In this document: in pieces, positions 39,168 to 46,365 of the stretch
Layout: each line of letters begins with the position of its first letter
Position numbering within the stretch: position 1 is the stretch's first letter
NCBI GenBank assembly: GCA_002372815.1
Contig: DFIR01000040.1
Location: forward strand, 1-46,365
Reading direction: 5' to 3'
From: Lachnospiraceae bacterium UBA3692
GTDB lineage: Bacteria > Bacillota > Clostridia > Lachnospirales > Lachnospiraceae
DNA: 46,365 bases
The notes under the pieces: model-generated
Database searches by the model: none
Told to the model about the DNA's origin: nothing
What the model saw: only the letters and a program-made list of their open reading frames with translations
Position numbers and translations under genes: made by a program

Positions 39168-40562
39168 TCAGATCCGTTTGTCAGATCCGTTTCCGTGATG
39201 CCTCTTCCTCTCCTCCTCCACGGCCTGCTCCACGTTCAGCCGCGACAGGACCAGGGTGATGACCAGGTTGATGCCCATGGGGATCCAGAGGTACATGATG
39301 TGGAGCATCGTGAGGACCGAGGGCGCCTGCTGCGCCGCGGCGCCGACATAGCCCGAGAGCGCCAGCAGCCAGCCCGCCAGGGCCGTGCCGATCCCGCCTC
39401 CCAGCTTGGTGCCCAGGGAGGTGCAGGAGTACATCGTGCCGTCCACCCGCTTGCCGGCGGTCAGGTATGTGTACTCGGAACAGGTGGCGATCAGGGCGTT
39501 CATGTCGCCCTGCAGCGGGCTCATGCCGATCGCGGCGACGGCCGTGCACGCGAGCATCAGCGGCACGCTGCCGAGATAGCCGGCTGCGACGACGCCGAGG
39601 CGTCCCGCCGTGCCCAGCGTGTAGCCAAGCAGGTTCAGCTTGTACATCCCGCCGAACTTCGCGACGAGTGTGGGCGTGAACAGGAGGCCGATGATCATGG
39701 GGATATTGATGGCCCAGGAGAAGACGCCCAGCAGGTTCGCGTTCTTCAGGATGTAGGTCATGTAGTAGATGCCCATGTTGAGGGTGGCGCTGTAGATCTG
39801 CATGAGGATGTAGGAGCCGCAGATCATCAGGTAGTATTTGTTGCGGATCAGCAGGCCGAAGGCGTCGGCCAGGGAATATTTCTCCTCCTTTACTTCTTCC
39901 GACGGTGCCTGCTCATCCTCGGCCAGCTCCTCCGGGGACAGTTCCCGGACTGAGAAAACGGAGATCGTGTTGGTGATCACGCCGATGACCGCGTAGATGA
40001 CCGCCACGGTCCTCCAGGCGGCCGCGCCGCCGCCGAACCTCGCCACGAGGCCGACCGTGACCGTCTGGATCAGCATGCTGGTACCGAAGGCGAACATGAA
40101 GCGGATCGATCCCATCTGCACGCGCTCATGGTTGTTCTTCGTCACGAGGGCCGTCAGCGCGGAGTAGGCGATGTTGTTGGCGGTGTAGAAGCCGGCGTTC
40201 AGCAGGGTGTAGGCGATGAAGAACCAGGCGTACTGCGCCGTCGCCCCGATGTCCGCGGGGATGCAGAAGATCGCCACCAGGCACACGGCGCATCCGAAAT
40301 AGCCGTAGAACATCCAGGGGCGCGCCTTGCCCATCCGGCTGTGGGTCTTGTCGATCAGCGATCCGAAGAAGATGTCGCTGACGCCGTCGAACAGCTTGGA
40401 GACCGCGATCAGCGTGCCGACGATCCCGGCATTCATGCCCACGGTGTCCGTCAGGAAGATCATGACGAAGGCCGACAGAAGCGCGTAGACGACATTGCCC
40501 GCGATATCCCCGGCCCCGTAGCCGACCTTGTTGTACCACTTCAGATATCTTCTCTCCTCCAT
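39168..40562 (-). CDS. GPH-family sugar:cation symporter (MelB/LacS type)
   Basis: A 464-residue transporter with 12 hydrophobic segments. The N-terminus YGAGDIAGNVVYALLSAFVMIFLTD and the loop SDIFFGSLIDKTHSRMGKARPW are the glycoside-pentoside-hexuronide symporter signature, with the cation-site Asp residues present. There is no C-terminal PTS IIA domain, unlike streptococcal LacS. It begins 10 bases after lacZ, so the pair imports and splits a beta-galactoside. RBS GGAGG. Confidence 0.92.
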   Translation of the reverse strand: MEERRYLKWYNKVGYGAGDIAGNVVYALLSAFVMIFLTDTVGMNAGIVGTLIAVSKLFDGVSDIFFGSLIDKTHSRMGKARPWMFYGYFGCAVCLVAIFCIPADIGATAQYAWFFIAYTLLNAGFYTANNIAYSALTALVTKNNHERVQMGSIRFMFAFGTSMLIQTVTVGLVARFGGGAAAWRTVAVIYAVIGVITNTISVFSVRELSPEELAEDEQAPSEEVKEEKYSLADAFGLLIRNKYYLMICGSYILMQIYSATLNMGIYYMTYILKNANLLGVFSWAINIPMIIGLLFTPTLVAKFGGMYKLNLLGYTLGTAGRLGVVAAGYLGSVPLMLACTAVAAIGMSPLQGDMNALIATCSEYTYLTAGKRVDGTMYSCTSLGTKLGGGIGTALAGWLLALSGYVGAAAQQAPSVLTMLHIMYLWIPMGINLVITLVLSRLNVEQAVEEERKRHHGNGSDKRI

Positions 40563-40572
40563 TGCGTCCTCC

Positions 40573-43500
40573 TTATCCGGGGATGATCCCTGCGCCGGCT
40601 TCCGTCGGCAGCAGCGTCATCTCATACACAAATGTCTCGTCATCAAACCGGTAGACCGGCTGCGGGCGCGGTCCGCAGCTGTTGGAGCCGATGCCGTTCT
40701 GCCTCGCGTCCAGGCACAGGACCGTGCTCCCGCAGGGAACCAGTTCATAATTGTGCGCCTTCGCCGTCAGCTCCTCCTGCGTGTACACGGACGCGTTGAA
40801 GGAGAAGGGCTTCCCGCTCCAGGCCGTGAGCGAGACGCCGTTGTCCCACAGCGTCACATACTCGCAGCCGCAGTGGCTGCCGTTTTCCTGCGGGCGGATA
40901 TAATCCTCGTGCAGGTCCCCGACGGTCCCCGCGAAGACGCCATGGTAAGAGGCCTGGTGCTTGTCGATATAGCTCTCGAGCGGCCCCATCCCGCAGTAGA
41001 CGACGTTCTGCAGGCTCTCCGGGAGGAAGAGCCGCAGCCCGAACCGCGGCAGCTCCGGGAACTCCGGATTCCTCCGGACCTCCATGCGGACGGAGATCTG
41101 TCCCCCGCCAGTGACAGTCCAGACCGTGTCCATGTCCATCATTCTCTGGAGGGACGGCGCGGTCATGGCCATCCTGCTCCGGATCACGACGCGGTCCTTC
41201 TCCCGCGACCACACTGCGCTGTAGGCCCGGGAAGCCGCCCGGTCGTACTCCGCCTTCTCCCATTCCCTGCGGATGTACATATCGTTGTCCACCGGCGCGC
41301 GCCACAGGTTCACGGACATCGGGCGGTCCAGCAGCGCTCTGCCGGCATAGGTCATGCTCTCAAACACGCCGTGGAGCCGGTCGTATACATAGTCGAACTT
41401 TTCGCCGCGCAGGAAGAGGCGCCGGTCCGTCTCCTTTATGCGGATGGCGGGGCTGTCCGCGGCGTCCGCGGCCGCCCTCTCCGTCAGGGCCCGGACCGTC
41501 CGGTTCACGCGGTCCCCCTCCCCGGCGGCGACCGGGATCTCCTCGAAGCCGAGGAGCATTCCCTCCTCCCGCAGCGCGTCCGCCTTGCGGAGCAGGTAGG
41601 AGACCTTCAGGTAGAGCTTCCCTTCGGCCGGCATTGCGGGCAGGGTGAGGAATACTTTTCCGGTGCGTCCCGGGGCGACGGAAGGGATCTGCGGCGCGGC
41701 GATGCGGCCGGAAGAAATGCACTGGTCGTCGCAGTTGAGCTCATACTCCAGTGTGAGGTAGTCCTGCAGATCGGTGTAGAGCATCTCGTTCTTCAGCGTC
41801 AGGATGCAGGCGGCAGTGCCGCTGCCGGGCGCTGTGCCCCCCTGCTGCAGGATCTCCTGCACGGAATTTCCGAAGGCGCAGGAGACCACCCTCGCCGGGC
41901 GGTGGACGTTCCTGTACTCCAGAAGCGCTGTGTGCGGCGTGCGGTCCGGATAGACGACCCCGTCCATGCAGAAATTGCCGTCGTGGGGGTATTCTCCGTG
42001 GTCACCGCCGTAATAGTACATCGCGCGTCCGTCGGGTGCGGTCCCCTTGTACACGGCGTGGTCGCACCACTCCCAGACAAAAGCGCCGCAGATGCAGTCA
42101 TAGCGTTCGATCAGCGCGTGATAGTCCTCGTAATCCCCCGGGCCGTTGCCCATGGAGTGGGCGTATTCGCAGAGAATATACGGCTTGTCCGGGCTGCTCT
42201 CCGCGTAGCGCACGACATCCTCAAAGGCGGGATACATGCGGCTGTAAAGGTCGATGTCGGAGTAATCATACTTGCGCGCGCGGCCGCGGTAGTAGGCGCT
42301 CTCATAATGGGTCAGTCTCGTCGGGTCGTACACCTTGGTCCAGCGCAGCGCCTTCTCGAATGTGCATCCGTAGCCGCCCTCATTGCCCATGGACCAGATC
42401 ACGACGCAGGGGCGGTTCTTGTCCCGGATCACCATCTTCCGGACCCGGTCGAGCGTCGCCTCGTTGAAGGCCGGGTTGTCCGAGATCATCTCGTTCCACC
42501 TCGCCGCCCGCTCCTCGTCCGTGTCCTTCCGGTAATAGAGCATCCAGGGGCCGTGGCTCTCGTTGTCCGCCTCGTCGATCACGAAGAAACCGTACTCGTC
42601 GCACATCTGGCAGAACATGGGCGCGTTCGGGTAGTGGCTCGTCCGGATCGCGTTGAAGTTGTGCTGTTTCATCATCTGCAGGTCCCGGCGCATGTGGGCG
42701 GTGTTCACCACCGGTCCGGTCACAGGGTCGGAATCATGGCGGTTGATGCCCCGGAATTTGACCGGCTGTCCGTTGATCTTCACGACAGTTCCGTCGACGG
42801 AGACCTCCCGGATCCCGATCCTGTCCGCGATCACCTCGCTGTCCGACTCCAGATAGAGCGTGTACAGGTACGGATCCTCGCAGTTCCAGAGGTGCGGCGC
42901 GTCAATGTGCAGCGAAGCCGTCTCATACAGCGGAAAAGTCGCGACCGTCTCCCCCTCCGCATCCAGGACGGAGGCATGGACCGGGCAGGATCCGCCCAGC
43001 CACGAGGCGTCGATCGTGATCTGCGCGCCGCCGTGCAGGATCTCCGTGCGGACGGTGTAATCCCAGAGGCACTTCGCGGGCCGCCGCATCAGGTACACGT
43101 CCCGGAAGATCCCGCTCGTGCGGAACTTGTCCTGATCCTCCAGGTAACTCCCGTCGCACCACTTGAGCACGAGGACCGCGAGCAGGTTGTCCCCCTCCTC
43201 CAGATATCCGGTGACCTCAAACTCGGCCAGCGCGTGGGACACCTGGCTGTACCCCACATATCTGCCGTTGAGCCAGACGTAGAAGCACGAGTCCACCCCT
43301 TCGAACTCCAGGAACGTGCGGGGCGCCGCCTCGTTCCGGGTGAAAGTGAAGCGGCGGAGATAGGCCCCGCAGGGATTCTCCTGCGGCACATATGGCGGAT
43401 CCGCCGGAAAGGGATACCGGATGTTCGTGTACTGATGGCAGTCATACCCGTAATCCTGCCAGACCCCCGGCACCGGGATCTCCTCAAAGCCGGCGGCCTC

Positions 43501-43713
43501 ATAGTCCGTCCGGTAGAATTCGTCCTGCAGATCATAGATGCTGTCACAGTACCGGAACTGCCACGTCCCGTTCAGCATCTGCATCCTGTCGGATCTCTCC
43601 CGGTCCCATACAAGACTGCCCATGCGCTTCCCGGCGGGGATATAGTAGGCCCGCTCCGGCATGGTCCCCTCGTGCAGGACCGTCAGATCCTCATAGTGTT
43701 TCGGCACGATCAT
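40573..43713 (-). CDS. lacZ: Beta-galactosidase, glycoside hydrolase family 2
   Basis: A 1046-residue LacZ-type enzyme, full length. It has the jelly-roll sugar-binding domain (WQDYGYDCHQYTNIRYPFP), the immunoglobulin-like domains, the TIM barrel with RTSHYPNAP, acid/base E445 (WSMGNEGG) and nucleophile E516 (CEYAHSMGNGPGDY), and the C-terminal beta-galactosidase small domain. It hydrolyses lactose or other beta-galactosides. There is no signal peptide. The start at 43713 has AAGGAGGG 8 bases upstream; the frame opens 42 codons earlier through the regulatory region. It is transcribed divergently from an AraC activator. Confidence 0.97.
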   Translation of the reverse strand: MIVPKHYEDLTVLHEGTMPERAYYIPAGKRMGSLVWDRERSDRMQMLNGTWQFRYCDSIYDLQDEFYRTDYEAAGFEEIPVPGVWQDYGYDCHQYTNIRYPFPADPPYVPQENPCGAYLRRFTFTRNEAAPRTFLEFEGVDSCFYVWLNGRYVGYSQVSHALAEFEVTGYLEEGDNLLAVLVLKWCDGSYLEDQDKFRTSGIFRDVYLMRRPAKCLWDYTVRTEILHGGAQITIDASWLGGSCPVHASVLDAEGETVATFPLYETASLHIDAPHLWNCEDPYLYTLYLESDSEVIADRIGIREVSVDGTVVKINGQPVKFRGINRHDSDPVTGPVVNTAHMRRDLQMMKQHNFNAIRTSHYPNAPMFCQMCDEYGFFVIDEADNESHGPWMLYYRKDTDEERAARWNEMISDNPAFNEATLDRVRKMVIRDKNRPCVVIWSMGNEGGYGCTFEKALRWTKVYDPTRLTHYESAYYRGRARKYDYSDIDLYSRMYPAFEDVVRYAESSPDKPYILCEYAHSMGNGPGDYEDYHALIERYDCICGAFVWEWCDHAVYKGTAPDGRAMYYYGGDHGEYPHDGNFCMDGVVYPDRTPHTALLEYRNVHRPARVVSCAFGNSVQEILQQGGTAPGSGTAACILTLKNEMLYTDLQDYLTLEYELNCDDQCISSGRIAAPQIPSVAPGRTGKVFLTLPAMPAEGKLYLKVSYLLRKADALREEGMLLGFEEIPVAAGEGDRVNRTVRALTERAAADAADSPAIRIKETDRRLFLRGEKFDYVYDRLHGVFESMTYAGRALLDRPMSVNLWRAPVDNDMYIRREWEKAEYDRAASRAYSAVWSREKDRVVIRSRMAMTAPSLQRMMDMDTVWTVTGGGQISVRMEVRRNPEFPELPRFGLRLFLPESLQNVVYCGMGPLESYIDKHQASYHGVFAGTVGDLHEDYIRPQENGSHCGCEYVTLWDNGVSLTAWSGKPFSFNASVYTQEELTAKAHNYELVPCGSTVLCLDARQNGIGSNSCGPRPQPVYRFDDETFVYEMTLLPTEAGAGIIPG

Positions 43714-43748
43714 CTCCGTCCCTCCTTCCCGATACATAACAGACCCCC

Positions 43749-43798
43749 ATGCACAAAATGGGAGTCTTTCCCCCAATCCCCGATTTATGGACAAAATG
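43749..43798. promoter_or_regulatory. AraC-type direct repeats upstream of lacZ
   Basis: ATGCACAAAATG (43749-43760) and ATGGACAAAATG (43787-43798) are directly repeated with a 38-base period. The lacZ-proximal copy is 36 bases from the start codon. A third copy lies at 43941. Direct repeats of this size are the usual binding sites of AraC-family activators. Confidence 0.6.
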
Positions 43799-43940
43799 CG
43801 TCCATGCCGCCTCCCGGCCCTTTTCTCCGGGCGCTGCATTTCGGGAGCTTCATTTTGCAGGTATTATTGACTAATTCCTGCTTCTGCGAATATGATACGG
43901 TATGGAAAGCTTTAAGAACATAAACTGTGATGCATAGAAT

Positions 43941-43952
43941 ATGCACAAAATG
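43941..43952. promoter_or_regulatory. Third AraC-type site, beside the regulator gene
   Basis: ATGCACAAAATG is identical to 43749-43760 and lies 42 bases before the AraC start, so it may serve autoregulation. An inverted partial copy, CATTTTGCAG, is at 43851-43860. Confidence 0.5.
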
Positions 43953-43993
43953 CTTTTTCGAAAAGTCTGCCGGCCGGAGAGAGAGGAACGGAT

Positions 43994-44878
43994 ATGTATG
44001 TAAACAGCGCCTACTGGAACGATTCGCGCATCGACTTCAAGGACCGGAAGCATCCCCTGTTCGTCGGCAGCTGCGGGACCTACCGCCTGCTCACCAGGAC
44101 CAAGCTCCCGACGCACCGTCCCCGCGGAAGGGTGGACTTTCAGCTCCTGTATGTGGCAGCCGGAAAGGGACACTTCTATTTCGGCGGCAAGGAGCATCTC
44201 GTGCCGGCGGGCAACATGGTCCTCTACCGCCCCCGGGAGGAGCAGCGGTACTACTATTACGGGGCGGACCAGACCGAGGTCTACTGGGTACACTTCACCG
44301 GGAGCAGCGTGACCAACATCCTCCGCGGCTACGGCTTCCGGGACGACGAGCATGTGATCCACAGCGGCACTTCCCTGAGCTACAGCCAGATCTTCCAGCA
44401 GATGATCGAGGAGCTGCAGAAGCGCCGCCCCCACTACGAGGAGGCCTGCGTCTGCCGCCTGCGCCTGCTCCTGATCATGCTCAGCCGGCTGGATGAGACG
44501 CAGACGCGCCACAGGACCCTGCACATGGCCGGGCAGATGAACGAGGCCGTCCGCTACTTCCACGCCAACTACATGAAGGAGATCTCCATGAACGCGTACG
44601 CGCAGCAGCTCGGCCTCAGCGTCAGCTGGTTCATGCGGAGCTTCCGGGAGTACACAGGCTCCTCCCCCGCCCAGTACCTGATCTCCCTGCGCATCTCCGC
44701 TGCGCAGAGCCTCCTGGAGACCGGCAACCACAACATCACAGAGATCGCCGAGATGGTCGGCTACGACAATCCCCTCTATTTCAGCCGGCTCTTCCGCAAG
44801 CAGACCGGCATGTCCCCCTCCGACTTCCGCCGGCAGCTCCGGGCCTGGAACGAGGAGCATGAGGGGGGCGGGGAGTAG
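43994..44878 (+). CDS. AraC-family transcriptional activator of the lac operon
   Basis: A 294-residue regulator. The N-terminal cupin (about 25-150) has the sugar-sensing block RVDFQLLYVAAGKGHFYFGGKEHLVPAGNMVLYRP. The C-terminal pair of helix-turn-helix motifs is ISMNAYAQQLGLSVSWFMRSFREYTGSSPAQYL and NITEIAEMVGYDNPLYFSRLFRKQTGMSPSDFRR. It is divergent from lacZ, with three like-oriented sites between, so it probably activates lacZ and the symporter on a beta-galactoside signal. Confidence 0.93.
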   Translation: MYVNSAYWNDSRIDFKDRKHPLFVGSCGTYRLLTRTKLPTHRPRGRVDFQLLYVAAGKGHFYFGGKEHLVPAGNMVLYRPREEQRYYYYGADQTEVYWVHFTGSSVTNILRGYGFRDDEHVIHSGTSLSYSQIFQQMIEELQKRRPHYEEACVCRLRLLLIMLSRLDETQTRHRTLHMAGQMNEAVRYFHANYMKEISMNAYAQQLGLSVSWFMRSFREYTGSSPAQYLISLRISAAQSLLETGNHNITEIAEMVGYDNPLYFSRLFRKQTGMSPSDFRRQLRAWNEEHEGGGE

Positions 44879-44898
44879 AAGACGGAGACCCGTAAAAC

Positions 44899-44940
44899 AT
44901 AAAAAAGGAACGGATGCAGACCGCACCGTCCCTTCTTTCC
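44899..44940. terminator. Bidirectional terminator with a bulged stem
   Basis: AAGG.ACGG.TGC pairs with GCA.CCGT.CCTT (about 44903-44932), with an A-run on the left and TTCTTTCC on the right. It lies between the convergent AraC gene and the lipoprotein gene. Confidence 0.6.
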
Positions 44941-44968
44941 GTATTATGTGAATTATGTGTTTCCCGTC

Positions 44969-45508
44969 TCAGTCCATCTTCACGAACAGCGCGTCGTCGC
45001 TGTTCTTCGAGTCACTCCAGCGGAGCTTGTCTCCCTCCTTCATAAAAGCACCGGAGGTCGTCTCCTCGCTGGAGACCGTCTCGTTGTTGTTCGCGTCAAA
45101 CGTGTGGACCGAGTAGGCCCCGTCCTCATAAGACAGCATGCCGGAGACCTCGTCATAGGTCCCGTGGATCTCCCAGATCGCCGTCTCCGTGGCGCTGCTG
45201 CCCCAGTGGACCAGAATGTCGTAGCTGCCGTCCTCATTCTTCGTGACATCCATGCCGGCGCGCTGACTCACTTCGTCCTCCCAGGAGCCCTCGAGATCCA
45301 TCTCGCCGACAAAGTCCGCAAGCACCTCATTCTGGACCTGATCCGCTTCCTGCAGTGCTTCCTCGCCCTTCTGCTCGACCTGCGTCGCCGTCTCTTCGCC
45401 CGTCGCCGCCTGCTCTTCCTTCTTTGCACCGCAGCCTGCCAGCATCGCCGCCGTCAGAACAGCCGCCCCCGCAATCGCTGCCAGTCTTGTGATCATGTTC
45501 TTTTTCAT
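44969..45508 (-). CDS. Secreted lipoprotein of unknown function
   Basis: A 179-residue lipoprotein. The signal peptide is MKKNMITRLAAIAGAAV followed by the lipobox LAGC, with C26 as the lipidated residue. An acidic, Gln/Glu-rich linker (about 30-60) leads into a small beta-rich domain with GSYDILVHWGSSATETAIWEIHGTYDEVSGMLSYEDG and a WSD...DALFVKMD ending. This looks like the small extracellular beta-domain lipoproteins of gut Clostridia. No enzymatic motif is visible. The start at 45508 has GGGAG 9 bases upstream. Confidence 0.85.
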   Translation of the reverse strand: MKKNMITRLAAIAGAAVLTAAMLAGCGAKKEEQAATGEETATQVEQKGEEALQEADQVQNEVLADFVGEMDLEGSWEDEVSQRAGMDVTKNEDGSYDILVHWGSSATETAIWEIHGTYDEVSGMLSYEDGAYSVHTFDANNNETVSSEETTSGAFMKEGDKLRWSDSKNSDDALFVKMD

Positions 45509-45614
45509 AGCTGTCATCTCCCATCTGTCATGGCTGCAGTTCCAAAATTGCTGCGTTTCAACAGATAGTATACCGCTTTTCGGACCGAATGCAAAGGCGC
45601 TGCACAGGACCACG

Positions 45615-45641
45615 CCGCGCAGGGGACGGTTCTCTGTGTGA
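45615..45641. repeat. Hybrid 27-bp REP
   Basis: The core AGGGGACGGTTCTCTGTGTGA is that of the standard REP, but the left arm is CCGCGC, as in the GC variant. With G-T pairs the arms can still fold. It forms the left end of the giant palindrome; a decayed inverse partner (TTCACACCGGAACCGTCCC) is at 45909-45927. Confidence 0.75.
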
Positions 45642-45927
45642 AGCCTCCCCCATGAACAACCCTCCTGTATCCGTGAGAGTCACGGTTCACTGCGCGGAGA
45701 CGCACTTAGACCTGGGCAGGGTACCTGCCGGGCAATGATCCAACTCGGGTTCCGCTCTGATGAGCGGTCCCCTCAGACATTGGGATCAACAAATGCCGCA
45801 GCCCGAAGCTGCGGCATTTGACCCGGCAGATACCTTGCCCAGATCAGGTGTGTCAAACCGCTCGTTCAAAAGTGTCTCTCACGGATACAGGACGGCTGTT
45901 CATGCGGGTTCACACCGGAACCGTCCC
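45623..45927. repeat. Giant near-palindrome with a three-way-junction core
   Basis: A 305-bp element whose two halves pair almost throughout. From the ends inward: 45623-45631/45919-45927; GTGTGAA/TTCACAC (45636-45642/45909-45915); CATGAACA/TGTTCATG (45651-45658/45897-45904); a perfect 16-bp stem 45664-45679/45876-45891; 45699-45707/45846-45854; and a 21-position stem 45712-45732/45822-45842 with one mismatch. The core holds two hairpins: 45736-45788, with inner CCGCTC/GAGCGG, and a perfect 13-bp stem 45790-45802/45808-45820. No gene fits inside. It could be a palindromic mobile element or a large structured RNA; both strands would fold. Confidence 0.85.
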
Positions 45928-46001
45928 AATGTCATTTAGATAAGAGACACGTTGCGGAATCCAGTGGGAAAAGTTTCGATTCGGTTCTCTCAGCGGGGTT
46001 T

Positions 46002-46298
46002 TCGCTTTCCAATGGTAATTGTTTAAACGAAAGCGAGTTCCGGACGTGCGGTTTCACTTTGAAAGTAATTCCTGGTCGGAGAAAGCGAATGTTTATTAAA
46101 GCTAACTCGCTTTCCTCTTTTAAGTCTTCTCTCAAAAGCGAATTTTCAGAGCTCGGCACTCGCTTCTGTCTGGAAAACTATCATTTGAAAGTGAAAAGTC
46201 ACTGGTCGGCACTCGCTTTGTCTGGGGCATTTTCATTTGAAAGCGAAAGTCACTGTGCAGCGCTCGCTTTGATCCAGGGCATCTGCATTTGAAAGCGA
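46002..46298. repeat. Array of GAAAGCGA / TCGCTTTC hairpins
   Basis: At least five inverted pairs in 300 bases: 46002-46009/46029-46036, 46081-46088/46107-46114, 46134-46141/46160-46165, 46213-46220/46239-46246 and about 46265-46270/46291-46298. Loops are about 18-22 bases. The last units are also imperfect direct repeats of about 55 bases sharing CACTCGCTT and CATTTGAAAG. The stretch is AT-richer than the rest and has no plausible frame. From 45928 to 46001 and after 46306 I see nothing I can name. Confidence 0.75.
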
Positions 46299-46365
46299 AA
46301 GCGACATGCATGTGAGGGGGTTTTCGCATAACGCGGCACACATCACCAGCGTATCACCTTCGGAC

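Noticed and set aside
40528..43923. An 1131-codon plus-strand open frame
   Set aside because: Antisense shadow of lacZ, caused by high GC at third positions.
45514..45705. Small minus-strand frame across the hybrid REP
   Set aside because: It crosses the lipoprotein leader and the palindrome, and its translation includes the REP-derived TQRTVPC; no RBS.
45757..45764. CTGATGAG, as in the core of a hammerhead ribozyme
   Set aside because: It lies in the loop and arm of a small hairpin of the giant palindrome; the required GAAA core strand and cleavage-site stem are not present.
46002..46298. Possible CRISPR array
   Set aside because: The repeats are palindromic words of 8 bases with irregular spacing, without a conserved 25-40 base direct repeat, and no cas genes are in the window.
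46059..46341. Short open frames of 69-77 codons on both strands near the right end
   Set aside because: They are made of the hairpin array, have no RBS, and their translations are repetitive (Ser/Phe/Glu/Lys).

Overview
The window looks like chromosomal DNA of a GC-rich member of the Bacillota, most likely a gut Clostridia (Lachnospiraceae-like). This is inferred from strong AGGAGG ribosome binding sites, the pth-mfd pair, a YtrA-type GntR/ABC operon, a YfhO-GtrA-glycosyltransferase cluster, a PucR regulator and an AraC/lacZ/GPH lactose locus. No rRNA, tRNA or CRISPR array was seen. About 36 protein genes are supported, including one 57-residue gene at 36115-36288.

Layout. 0.1-5.2 kb: a flavoprotein pair (fumarate-reductase-type FAD protein and an Old-Yellow-Enzyme-like Fe-S reductase) behind a 16-bp perfect palindrome of LacI-operator type, then a small membrane protein and an alpha/beta hydrolase. 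5.3-13.5 kb: a sugar-acid catabolic regulon. A PrpR-type sigma-54 activator sits between a minus-strand kinase/aldolase fusion (OtnK-OtnC type) and a plus-strand gntP-dehydrogenase-oxidoreductase operon. Both sides have sigma-54 promoters and inverted-repeat activator sites. 13.5-20.5 kb: a beta-helix protein (DUF3737), O6-alkylguanine methyltransferase, mfd, pth, and a divergent HxlR/flavin-reductase pair. 20.5-27.2 kb: a repeat-rich stretch with a GntR/ABC operon, a REP-associated tyrosine transposase (RAYT) and a Zn/Cd-type P-ATPase operon (ArsR, free HMA protein, ATPase). 27.2-31.5 kb: lipoteichoic/wall-polymer glycosylation cluster. 31.6-36.3 kb: Na/Pi cotransporter, two-component system, nicotinamidase-like hydrolase, small ORF. 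36.4-39.0 kb: PucR regulator, histidine phosphatase, D-Ala-D-Ala dipeptidase. 39.1-44.9 kb: lacZ, GPH symporter and AraC activator. 45-46.4 kb: a lipoprotein, then about 850 bp with no convincing gene but much palindromic DNA.

The most striking signal is the set of palindromic repeats. A 27-bp hairpin (REP) occurs as three 95-bp doublets with identical 27-41-27 geometry (REPINs) around the RAYT gene, plus solo and variant copies. One doublet lies inside the P-type ATPase reading frame and a variant lies inside the histidine kinase frame; both frames stay open. Other unrelated palindromic families are present: a tandem pair of hairpins with four compensated stem changes (2133-2288), a triple hairpin between mfd and pth (18623-18759), a TAGTGCA palindrome cluster (20559-20856), a roughly 305-bp near-perfect giant palindrome with a three-way-junction core (45623-45927) and a GAAAGCGA hairpin array (46002-46298).
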